Source: an uncultured Lachnospiraceae bacterium (GTDB lineage: Bacteria; Bacillota_A; Clostridia; Lachnospirales; Lachnospiraceae). Taken from it: DNA of 5,950 nt. Made by a program: the position numbers and the translations under genes. The notes beneath the pieces are model-generated. The model did no database searches, was not told where the DNA came from, and saw nothing but the letters and a program-made list of their open reading frames with translations. Of this stretch, positions 1 through 5,350 are shown piece by piece. Numbering within the stretch: the first letter of the stretch is position 1; each line of letters begins with the position of its first letter. The DNA lies in NCBI GenBank assembly GCA_949957035.1, contig CATLIP010000156.1, positions 1-5,950 of the forward strand. Direction: 5' to 3'.

Positions 1-279
1 GGCCATGGAGGTTCCCAGCAGGTATTTGTTCTCATAGACGGCGTGTGCCTGTACACATGGAACAATGTAATTGTCGCAGAAATCATCTACGATATCTTCA
101 ATATATAACTTGGATGCGCCGGAAAGCTTCGCTCGTTCTTCAAGACCATCAAGTTCTTCTCCCTGGCCGCAGTCTACGCAGCAGCAGATTACTTCATAGT
201 CAAAATTCTCCTTAAGCCACGGAATAATCGCCGTTGTGTCAAGTCCTCCGGAATATGCTAATACAACTTTTTCTTTCAT
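1..279 (-). CDS. argG: Argininosuccinate synthase, N-terminal 93 codons (runs off left edge)
   Basis: This enzyme joins citrulline and aspartate with ATP to form argininosuccinate, the penultimate step of arginine synthesis in the cytoplasm. The reading frame opens with ATG at 279-277 and stays open to base 1, giving 93 residues that begin [16 protein letters not shown]. The AYSGGLDT stretch (residues 8-15) is the ATP-pyrophosphatase P-loop that defines the family. Further family-typical blocks follow: [12 protein letters not shown] near residues 32-43 and an ending of KYLLGTSMA. The start is fixed by a GAGGAGG ribosome binding site eight to nine bases upstream on the minus strand. The full protein is normally about 400 residues, so roughly three quarters lies outside the window. 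It is transcribed away from the padR gene and has its own promoter and ArgR-like box. The identification is secure; only the remainder of the gene is unseen. Confidence 0.97.
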   Translation of the reverse strand, partial: MKEKVVLAYSGGLDTTAIIPWLKENFDYEVICCCVDCGQGEELDGLEERAKLSGASKLYIEDIVDDFCDNYIVPCVQAHAVYENKYLLGTSMA

Positions 280-342
280 AAGAATATCCTCCTCATTCTG
301 TCTTGTGTATGTAAAAATAGGTTGTTCTTAACTGCAAAGAAT

Positions 343-371
343 ACTATACCGTATTTTTTATAATTATGCAA
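343..371 (-). promoter_or_regulatory. Predicted sigma-A promoter of argG
   Basis: On the minus strand a -35 hexamer TTGCAT (371-366) is followed after exactly 17 bases by a -10 hexamer TATAGT (348-343), one mismatch from TATAAT. Transcription would start near 336, giving a leader of about 57 bases before the argG ATG. The -35 sequence and spacing match the predicted argC promoter in this window, where TTGCAT is also followed after 17 bases by a -10 box. This is seen by inspection; no start site has been mapped. Confidence 0.65.
357..370 (-). promoter_or_regulatory. ArgR-type operator (ARG box) overlapping the argG -35 box
   Basis: Read on the minus strand the sequence is TGCATAATTATAAA. This fits the general ARG-box pattern TGNATWWWWATNCA at all positions but one, the C of the right half. 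It covers most of the -35 hexamer, so a bound ArgR/AhrC hexamer would block polymerase. A near-identical block occurs at the argC promoter. That ArgR represses arginine biosynthesis genes through such palindromes is established for Bacillus and enterobacteria. That this site is used here is inference, and no argR gene is in the window. Confidence 0.55.
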
Positions 372-406
372 GAATAAATTTAAAAAAAGATAAAATATAC
401 ACTTTA

Positions 407-421
407 TGCATAAAATATTCA
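407..421. promoter_or_regulatory. Second ArgR-like palindrome upstream of argG (loose match)
   Basis: The plus strand reads TGCATAAAATATTCA. Its two half sites (TGCAT and ATTCA) fit ARG-box halves, but they are separated by five A/T bases instead of four. Its centre lies about 50 bp from the argG box at 357-370, about five helical turns, so a looping arrangement on one DNA face is possible. It lies between the two divergent promoters and could act on either. Chance is a real alternative in such AT-rich DNA. Confidence 0.35.
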
Positions 422-472
422 TGCGTTATACGAAATATACAGGAAGGTTGAATAAATTTTCCAAAAAATGAA

Positions 473-501
473 TTGACATGTATAGATAATCTATATATAC
501 T
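473..501 (+). promoter_or_regulatory. Predicted sigma-A promoter of the padR operon
   Basis: A perfect -35 hexamer TTGACA (473-478) is followed after 17 bases by TATACT (496-501), one mismatch from the -10 consensus. The start of transcription would fall near 508, about 49 bases before the padR ATG. The spacer and the downstream flank are filled with TATAGAT repeats, which suggests tight local repression of an otherwise strong promoter. Confidence 0.75.
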
Positions 502-522
502 ATAGATAGTCGATATATAGAT
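481..522. repeat. Four TATAGAT half sites in the padR promoter: likely PadR autoregulatory operator
   Basis: The heptamer TATAGAT occurs at 481-487, 501-507 and 516-522 on the plus strand and at 489-495 on the minus strand. The first and second oppose each other as a perfect 15-base palindrome centred on 488, inside the promoter spacer. The minus copy and the 501 copy form a second palindrome with a five-base spacer spanning the -10 box. Direct copies start 20 and 15 bases apart. PadR-family repressors commonly bind inverted repeats over their own promoters, so self-repression is the natural reading. The link to this particular PadR protein is inferred. Confidence 0.6.
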
Positions 523-556
523 GAACAATATATTATATGGAAAGGAGCGAGGCTGT

Positions 557-931
557 ATGGCAGTTGATAAGAGTCTGGTTTCCGGCAGCACCTCTATGCT
601 GATATTGCGTCTGCTGGAGGAGAAGGATATGTATGGCTATGAGATGATTGAAGGGCTGCGTAGGAAATCCAGGAATGTATTTGAATTGAAGGCAGGGACA
701 TTATACCCCTTACTGCATGGAATGGAGTTAAAGGGATTTTTGAAATCGTACACCTTAACGGAAGGTTTGAAAGGAGCCTGTATTGAACAAGGCGGGAAAG
801 AAGCAGGAAAGATACGCAAGTATTACAGCATCACAAAGGAGGGGCGCAAGGCTCTGGCAGAAAAGAAGGAAGAATGGTTTGCATATTCACAGGCTGTTGT
901 AGATGTATTGAGTATGGGAGGTGCCGTATGA
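557..931 (+). CDS. PadR-family winged-helix transcriptional regulator
   Basis: This 124-residue protein is a PadR-type DNA-binding regulator of the short (subfamily-2) kind. Its winged helix-turn-helix occupies about residues 8-92, with the family hallmarks YGYEM (26-30) and LKAGTLYPLLH (44-54, recognition helix). A lysine-rich C-terminal helix from about residue 96 on probably mediates dimerisation. The ATG at 557 is chosen because AAAGGAG lies nine bases upstream. An in-frame ATG at 521 lacks a site and lies in the operator repeats. The segment between the wing strands (about 63-87) looks some 15 residues longer than in typical relatives. The gene overlaps the next one by ATGA, so the two are translationally coupled. 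PadR genes are often paired with membrane proteins carrying a helical prefix domain, and the regulator probably controls this operon. The effector is unknown. Confidence 0.93.
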   Translation: MAVDKSLVSGSTSMLILRLLEEKDMYGYEMIEGLRRKSRNVFELKAGTLYPLLHGMELKGFLKSYTLTEGLKGACIEQGGKEAGKIRKYYSITKEGRKALAEKKEEWFAYSQAVVDVLSMGGAV

Positions 932-2301
932 GTCGTATAAAGAAAGAAGAATACCTGAGGATATTGACAGAGCAGATCCGGTGTAAACAGGCGAGGGCGC
1001 AGGTTATGCAGGAAATCAAAAGCCATATTGAGGAGCAGGAAGAATTTTATCTCGGTGAAGGGCTTGACAAAGAGGCGGCGGAAGAAGAGGCGGTGCGTCA
1101 GATGGGAGACCCGGTAGAGGCGGGGGCTGCGTTGGATTTGATACACAGGCCGCGGATGGCCTGGGGATGGATTGCATTGATTACGTTTCTGTATGCGGCG
1201 GGCTATGTGCTCATGAATCTTTTGCAAAACAATTTTTCAGAAGAGAATTTTATTACAAGGGATTATATCAGATGGCTGCCGGTTGGCCTGGCGGTTATGG
1301 TGGGAATCTGTTATGCAGATTACAGCCGGATTGGGCGATGGGCGCGGGAGATTACAATCGCGGCATTTGTTGTCTTAATCGGAGGAATGAATCTGTTTGG
1401 AGTAGAGGTGAACGGATCGTTACAGTGGATGAGTCTGCCTATACTGCCGATTGCTTTAAATGTCAAGCTATTATGTTTCCTTTTTGTACCGCTGTATGGG
1501 GCAATCGTGTACCGCTATCGCGGGCAGGGATATCTTGCAGTAGGGAAATGTTTTCTCTGGATGCTTCCTGCCTTGTGTGTTGCTCTAAGGGTTCCAAGCG
1601 TTGTGACGGCGCTTATGCTGTATTTTACTTTTTTGCTGATTTTGACCTTTGCAGTCATGAAAGGATGGTTTCAATCGTCAAAGGGAAAGACGCTGGCAGC
1701 AGTGTGGGGAGGGACAATGCTGTTGGCGGGTATTTGTTATCTGAAGTTGTTCCTGTCCGGTCCTTCTTATCAGTATATGCGTGTCAGGCTTTTACTGAAT
1801 CCCGGAAGTGAGGAGGCCGGATATCAGATAAGGCTTCTTCGCGGGATTCTCGCAGGCTGCCGGTGGATTGGAGGCGGTGAAGGCCAGAATGCTGCCAAAT
1901 CTATAGAGGGGATTATGACAGGTATGGATTACAGCCTGCTGTATATTATAGCATGCTATGGAATTTTGGCGGCGGTTCTTGTAATTGGCCTGTTGGTAGG
2001 TGTATTCGTATATTTTATGGGGATGTCGGTGGGGCAGAATAACCATCTTGGAAGTATCATGGGTTTTGGATGTACTGCCGTACTGATTGTACAGATTGTA
2101 TTCTATGTGCTGGTGAATACGGGAGTTCTTCCTTTAGGGGCAGTATATTGCCCGTTCCTTACTTCCGGAGGAACCGGAGTCCTTGTGACGAATACGCTGA
2201 TTGGAATCCTGCTTAGTATCTACCGTTATCAGGATATTCCCTTGGATGGGGAAAATGGAAATATCCGCAGGTTTTTGGCTGTAAGACGGGCAGTGTTTTA
2301 A
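928..2301 (+). CDS. Membrane protein: permease-prefix (HAAS/DUF1700-like) domain fused to a divergent SEDS (FtsW/RodA/SpoVE) domain
   Basis: The 457-residue protein starts at ATG 928, overlapping the padR stop, with GGGAGG six bases upstream. Residues 1-75 are soluble, charged and helical and resemble the prefix domain found on membrane proteins next to PadR genes; RQMGDPVEAG (57-66) is typical. About ten hydrophobic segments follow, near 78-98, 116-130, 142-160, 170-195, 201-220, 224-247, 255-276, 335-365, 376-400 and 410-433. The C-terminal half carries SEDS marks: YMRVRLLLNP...GYQ (283-300), WIGGGEGQ (313-320), an Asp at 334 after the large loop, and VNTGVLPLGAVYCPFLTSGG (396-415) leading to GILLSIYR. 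SEDS proteins polymerise peptidoglycan glycan strands from lipid II. Here the usual RRWI, QPSE and EELG motifs are degraded, and no class B penicillin-binding protein is in the window, so enzymatic activity is uncertain. A role tied to envelope state and PadR signalling is inference. Confidence 0.82.
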   Translation: MSRIKKEEYLRILTEQIRCKQARAQVMQEIKSHIEEQEEFYLGEGLDKEAAEEEAVRQMGDPVEAGAALDLIHRPRMAWGWIALITFLYAAGYVLMNLLQNNFSEENFITRDYIRWLPVGLAVMVGICYADYSRIGRWAREITIAAFVVLIGGMNLFGVEVNGSLQWMSLPILPIALNVKLLCFLFVPLYGAIVYRYRGQGYLAVGKCFLWMLPALCVALRVPSVVTALMLYFTFLLILTFAVMKGWFQSSKGKTLAAVWGGTMLLAGICYLKLFLSGPSYQYMRVRLLLNPGSEEAGYQIRLLRGILAGCRWIGGGEGQNAAKSIEGIMTGMDYSLLYIIACYGILAAVLVIGLLVGVFVYFMGMSVGQNNHLGSIMGFGCTAVLIVQIVFYVLVNTGVLPLGAVYCPFLTSGGTGVLVTNTLIGILLSIYRYQDIPLDGENGNIRRFLAVRRAVF

Positions 2302-2324
2302 AGTGTATTTAATTGAAAAAGAGC

Positions 2325-2353
2325 TTGCATAATATACAAAATAGATGTATAAT
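2325..2353 (+). promoter_or_regulatory. Predicted sigma-A promoter of the argC operon
   Basis: The -35 hexamer TTGCAT (2325-2330) and a perfect -10 hexamer TATAAT (2348-2353) are separated by exactly 17 bases. Transcription would start near 2360, giving an untranslated leader of about 127 bases before argC. The -35 is weak (three of six consensus bases), but the same TTGCAT with the same spacing occurs at argG, supporting both calls. The promoter lies wholly within ArgR-type palindromes, as expected for arginine repression. Confidence 0.7.
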
Positions 2354-2359
2354 TATGCA
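2326..2359. promoter_or_regulatory. Tandem ArgR-type operators (ARG boxes) over the argC promoter
   Basis: The right box, TGTATAATTATGCA at 2346-2359, fits TGNATWWWWATNCA at every position, contains the -10 hexamer, and is followed by AG as in the Bacillus-type box. The left box, TGCATAATATACA at 2326-2338, has good half sites but a spacer one base short; it covers most of the -35. The two centres are about 20.5 bp apart, close to the two-turn spacing of paired ARG boxes in enterobacterial operators. ArgR with bound arginine would therefore cover the whole promoter. The pattern match is seen; binding is inferred. Confidence 0.65.
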
Positions 2360-2370
2360 AGTTCTTTTAT

Positions 2371-2419
2371 TGCGGACTACAGGCCGCATATTTGTGCAAT
2401 GTCCCACTGGACAAGCACA
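2371..2419 (+). promoter_or_regulatory. Structured 5' leader of the argC transcript (two stem-loops)
   Basis: Just after the predicted start, TGCGG (2371-2375) pairs with CCGCA (2384-2388) around an eight-base loop. A second hairpin then pairs TGTGC (2393-2397) with GCACA (2415-2419) and TGTCC (2400-2404) with GGACA (2409-2413), ten pairs with a small internal loop and a four-base apex. No clean U-run follows, so this does not look like an intrinsic terminator, and the conserved T-box sequence is absent. It may protect the 5' end of the mRNA or be a regulatory element; no known riboswitch was recognised. Confidence 0.4.
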
Positions 2420-2486
2420 CAGATTTGGTTTATATTGATTGAAGCCAATAAAATACAGTTACAGACGGGGAAAGGATGTTGGATGA

Positions 2487-3527
2487 ATGATAAAAGCAGG
2501 TATTATCGGAGCCACAGGATACGCCGGGGGCGAACTGGTACGTCTTTTGACAGGGCATAAGGATGTCAGGATAATCTGGTATGGCTCCAGAAGTTATATA
2601 GATAAGAAGTATGCAGATGTATATCAGAATATGTTCCAGATTGTGGATGAAAAATGTCTGGATGACAATATGGAAGAATTGGCAAAGCAGGCGGATGTTA
2701 TTTTTACGGCTACTCCCCAGGGGTTCTGCGCATCAATGATGAAGGAAGAGATTCTGGATAAGACAAAGGTCGTTGACTTAAGCGCAGACTACCGTATCAA
2801 GGATGTAGAAGTATATGAAGAATGGTACGGTATTGAGCATAAAAGTCCCCAATTTATAGAAGAAGCGGTCTACGGGCTTTGTGAGGTAAACCGTGAGGAT
2901 ATCAGAAAAGCAAGGCTGGTTGCGAATCCTGGCTGTTATACAACCTGTTCGATATTAACGGCGTATCCGCTGGCGAAGGAAGGAATCATCGATATGGCGA
3001 CTCTGATTATCGATGCCAAATCCGGCGTTTCCGGTGCGGGAAGGGGCGCCAAGGTTCCGAATCTTTACTGTGAGGTCAATGAGAATATCAAGGCATATGG
3101 AGTGGCCTCGCACAGACATACGCCGGAGATTGAGGAGCAGTTGGGGTATGCCGCACAGGAGAAGGTTGTACTGAATTTCACTCCTCATCTGGTTCCCATG
3201 AATCGGGGAATCCTGGTGACAGAGTATGCTTCACTGAAAAAAGAGGTTACCTATGAAGCTGTGAAGGCTGTCTATGATAAATATTATGGGAATGAGCATT
3301 TCATCAGATTTCTTGGAGAGGGCGTCTGTCCGGAGACGAAATGGGTAGAGGGCAGTAACTATGTGGATATCAATGTTAAGATTGACCCGAGAACGAACCG
3401 AATTATCATGATGGGAGCTATCGACAATCTTGTGAAGGGGGCGGCAGGTCAGGCGGTGCAGAATATGAACCTGATGTTTGGATTGCCTGAAAACGAGGGA
3501 TTAGAACTTGTCCCCATGTTCCCCTAG
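2487..3527 (+). CDS. argC: N-acetyl-gamma-glutamyl-phosphate reductase
   Basis: ArgC reduces N-acetylglutamyl phosphate with NADPH to the semialdehyde, the third step of arginine/ornithine synthesis, in the cytoplasm. The 346-residue length is normal for the bacterial form. The N-terminal dinucleotide fold shows GATGYAGGELVRLL (residues 8-21). The catalytic cysteine is Cys150 within ANPGCYTT, and the HRHTPEI motif at 209-215 supplies the conserved histidine. SGVSGAGRGAK, just before residue 195, and the C-terminal NLVKGAAGQAVQNMNLM are also family-typical. The start at 2487 follows a purine-rich GGGGAAAGGA whose spacing of about 11 bases is slightly long. It is the first gene of the arginine operon. 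Only 63 bases separate its stop from the next start, with no terminator seen. Identification is secure. Confidence 0.98.
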   Translation: MIKAGIIGATGYAGGELVRLLTGHKDVRIIWYGSRSYIDKKYADVYQNMFQIVDEKCLDDNMEELAKQADVIFTATPQGFCASMMKEEILDKTKVVDLSADYRIKDVEVYEEWYGIEHKSPQFIEEAVYGLCEVNREDIRKARLVANPGCYTTCSILTAYPLAKEGIIDMATLIIDAKSGVSGAGRGAKVPNLYCEVNENIKAYGVASHRHTPEIEEQLGYAAQEKVVLNFTPHLVPMNRGILVTEYASLKKEVTYEAVKAVYDKYYGNEHFIRFLGEGVCPETKWVEGSNYVDINVKIDPRTNRIIMMGAIDNLVKGAAGQAVQNMNLMFGLPENEGLELVPMFP

Positions 3528-3590
3528 ACGATTGGGACACACATGATTGGAAGGGTGCCAGAAGATACAGATAAAAACAGAGGTGGACTT

Positions 3591-4037
3591 ATGATCCGGA
3601 CAATGACGATGGAAGATTATGATGAGGTATATGCCCTGTGGACCAAGATACGGGGATTTGGGCTGAGAAGTGTGGATGATTCAAGGGAAGGGATTGAGCG
3701 TTTCTTAAGAAGGAATCCTGTCACCAGCGTTGTGGCTGTGGAGGATGGAAAAGTAGTCGGGAGTATTCTTTGCGGCCATGACGGGAGGCGGGGATGTCTG
3801 TATCACGTATGTGTAGACGAGGCTTACCGGCGGCGCGGGATTGGCAAGGCAATGGTAGTGCGGGCCATGGAGGAGCTGAAAAAAGAACAGATTAACAAGG
3901 TCTGCCTGATTGCGTTTACCAGGAATGATATCGGCAATGCATTCTGGAATACCATTGGGTGGACAAAGAGGCTTGATTTGAATTATTATGATTTTGTACT
4001 GAACGAAAAGAATATAACAGCATTTAACCAACAATAA
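3591..4037 (+). CDS. GNAT-family N-acetyltransferase (YpeA-like) inside the arginine operon
   Basis: This single-domain GNAT protein of 148 residues would transfer an acetyl group from acetyl-CoA to an amine. The acetyl-CoA-binding motif is seen at residues 71-88: strand YHVCVDEAYR, then RRRGIGKAM, where R-x-x-G-x-G contacts the pyrophosphate. The C-terminal part (FTRNDIGNAFWNTIGW, 109-124) is the usual GNAT tail, with an Asn and an aromatic residue before the final strand. ATG 3591 is preferred because AGAGGTGG lies just upstream; an in-frame ATG at 3543 would add 16 unlikely residues and has no comparable site. It sits between argC and argJ, 30 bases before argJ, clearly in the operon. That position suggests N-acetylglutamate synthesis or another arginine-related acetylation, but the family is broad and protein or metabolite acetylation remains possible. 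The substrate cannot be read from the sequence. Confidence 0.88.
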   Translation: MIRTMTMEDYDEVYALWTKIRGFGLRSVDDSREGIERFLRRNPVTSVVAVEDGKVVGSILCGHDGRRGCLYHVCVDEAYRRRGIGKAMVVRAMEELKKEQINKVCLIAFTRNDIGNAFWNTIGWTKRLDLNYYDFVLNEKNITAFNQQ

Positions 4038-4067
4038 GAGAAGCACCACGCAAAGGAGGATTTGAAG

Positions 4068-5291
4068 ATGGAAAAGATAAAAGGCGGCGTGACCGCGGCG
4101 AAGGGTTATGAGGCGGCAGCAACGGCGGCAGGAATCAAGTATACGGACAGGACGGACATGGCGATGATTTACAGCCAGGTTCCATGTATTGCGGCGGGGA
4201 CGTTCACCAAGAATGTGGTGAAAGCCGCTCCTGTACGTTTTGACCAGCAGGTGGTGAAAGGCGGCGGGGATGTTCAGGCTATCATTGTGAACTCCGGGAT
4301 TGCCAATGCCTGTACGGGTGAGGAAGGCTTTGGGTATTGCAGGGAGACAGCCAAGGCGGCGGCAGACGCGCTGAATATTTCCGAAGAGGGGGTTCTGATT
4401 GGCTCAACGGGGGTAATCGGAAAACAGCTTCCCATGGACAAGGTGGCAGCCGGGATTATGGCGTTGGCAGAGAAGAAGAACGGCTCTTTGGAAAATGGCA
4501 CTGCGGCGGCAAAAGCGATTATGACCACAGATACCTGCGAAAAAGAGCTTGCAGTGACTATTGAGGTTGGCAAAAAGACTGTGACTATCGGAGGTATGGC
4601 GAAAGGCTCCGGTATGATTCATCCTAATATGTGTACCATGCTTGCGTTTATCACCACAGATGCTGTGATTGCGAAAGAGACGCTGCAGAAGGCATTGAGT
4701 GAAGATATTGAAGATACTTACAATATGATTTCTGTGGACGGGGATACCTCCACCAACGATACGGTGCTCCTATTGGCGAACGGAATGGCAGAGAATCCGG
4801 AGATACTGGATAATACTGAGGATTTTTCTAATTTCCGGGAGGCGCTGCATGTGATTAATGAATATCTTGCCAAAAAGATTGCCGGCGACGGCGAGGGTGC
4901 GACGGCGTTGTTCGAGGTAAAGGCAATCGGATGTGAGAGTGTCGGACAGGCAAAGACGCTGGCGAAGTCTATCGTCTGCTCTAATCTTACAAAGACGGCA
5001 ATTGCCGGACATGATGCGAATTGGGGAAGAATCCTTTGTGCAATGGGATATTCGGGAGCACAGTTCGACCCGGAGCAGGTGGATTTGTTCTTCGAGAGTA
5101 AGGCTGGCAGGATTCAGATTATTGAGAATGGTACCGCGGTTGACTATAGCGAGGCAGAAGCCACAAAGATTCTGTCGGAATCAGAGGTGACGGCGATTGC
5201 AGACGTCAAGATGGGGGATAAGGAAGCTACAGCCTGGGGATGCGATTTGACCCATGGTTATATTGAGATTAACGCAGACTATAGAAGTTAA
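4068..5291 (+). CDS. argJ: Glutamate N-acetyltransferase (ornithine acetyltransferase) ArgJ
   Basis: ArgJ moves the acetyl group from N-acetylornithine to glutamate, releasing ornithine and regenerating N-acetylglutamate; some members also use acetyl-CoA for net synthesis. The 407-residue length is usual. [10 protein letters not shown] and [15 protein letters not shown] (oxyanion pair Thr114-Gly115) are conserved, as is [10 protein letters not shown] before the self-cleavage site. Cleavage is expected between Cys189 and Thr190, giving an alpha chain of 189 and a beta chain of 218 residues with Thr190 as nucleophile. Many homologues have Ala rather than Cys before the Thr. The end [12 protein letters not shown] is typical. 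ATG 4068 is chosen because AAAGGAGGA ends eight bases upstream; a TTG at 4062 is too close to that site. Whether it is mono- or bifunctional cannot be told from sequence. Confidence 0.97.
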   Translation: MEKIKGGVTAAKGYEAAATAAGIKYTDRTDMAMIYSQVPCIAAGTFTKNVVKAAPVRFDQQVVKGGGDVQAIIVNSGIANACTGEEGFGYCRETAKAAADALNISEEGVLIGSTGVIGKQLPMDKVAAGIMALAEKKNGSLENGTAAAKAIMTTDTCEKELAVTIEVGKKTVTIGGMAKGSGMIHPNMCTMLAFITTDAVIAKETLQKALSEDIEDTYNMISVDGDTSTNDTVLLLANGMAENPEILDNTEDFSNFREALHVINEYLAKKIAGDGEGATALFEVKAIGCESVGQAKTLAKSIVCSNLTKTAIAGHDANWGRILCAMGYSGAQFDPEQVDLFFESKAGRIQIIENGTAVDYSEAEATKILSESEVTAIADVKMGDKEATAWGCDLTHGYIEINADYRS

Positions 5292-5350
5292 GCTTTTGGA
5301 TTATAAGGGAGCAGAATGAAGCAGTGCACATAGACAGGAGATATGGAATC

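Larger units (their letters stand above)
2317..2368 (+). terminator. Long inverted repeat: likely terminator of the padR operon, possibly bidirectional
   Basis: Sixteen bases after the stop of the membrane-protein gene, a left arm (2317-2338) pairs with a right arm (2346-2368) across a seven-base loop (2339-2345). There is only one bulged A and one G-U pair. The left arm begins with an A run and the right arm ends in TTCTTTT, the layout of an intrinsic terminator that could work on both strands. The stem is long but poor in G and C, so efficiency is uncertain. The same bases also hold the argC promoter and ArgR-type boxes. Confidence 0.5.

Noticed and set aside
521..556. ATG at 521 as the start of the PadR gene
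   Set aside because: It overlaps the last TATAGAT half site, has no ribosome binding site, and would add 12 residues not typical of the family. ATG 557 has AAAGGAG at proper spacing.
280..556. Searched for a CRISPR array, tRNA, T-box or small RNA gene in the divergent intergenic region
   Set aside because: Only promoter and operator-like elements are visible; the TATAGAT copies are too short and irregular for a CRISPR, and no T-box consensus or tRNA-like fold was recognised.
874..927. Upstream start for the membrane protein, adding 18 residues
   Set aside because: The ATG at 928 has GGGAGG at good spacing and the ATGA overlap with padR; the added residues would lie within the padR coding region and do not resemble the prefix domain.
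2476..2490. Tiny frame MLDE-stop whose TGA overlaps the argC ATG (ATGA)
   Set aside because: Its ATG directly abuts the AAAGG purine block, leaving little room for initiation, and four codons are expected by chance. Translational coupling cannot be excluded but is not supported.
2345..2560. A 71-codon plus-strand reading frame crossing the argC leader, with an arginine-rich end (RSHRIRRGRTG), as a possible arginine leader peptide
   Set aside because: The arginine codons come from the glycine-rich nucleotide-binding motif of argC read in another frame. The frame has no ribosome binding site, and its first codon lies within the promoter/operator upstream of the predicted transcript start.
3528..3590. 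Possible terminator or separate promoter between argC and the GNAT gene
   Set aside because: No stable hairpin with a T-run and no convincing -35/-10 pair was found; the 63-base gap is consistent with one operon.
4274..4622. Minus-strand frames opposite argJ
   Set aside because: They mirror the codon bias of argJ, lack ribosome binding sites, and have no recognisable protein features.
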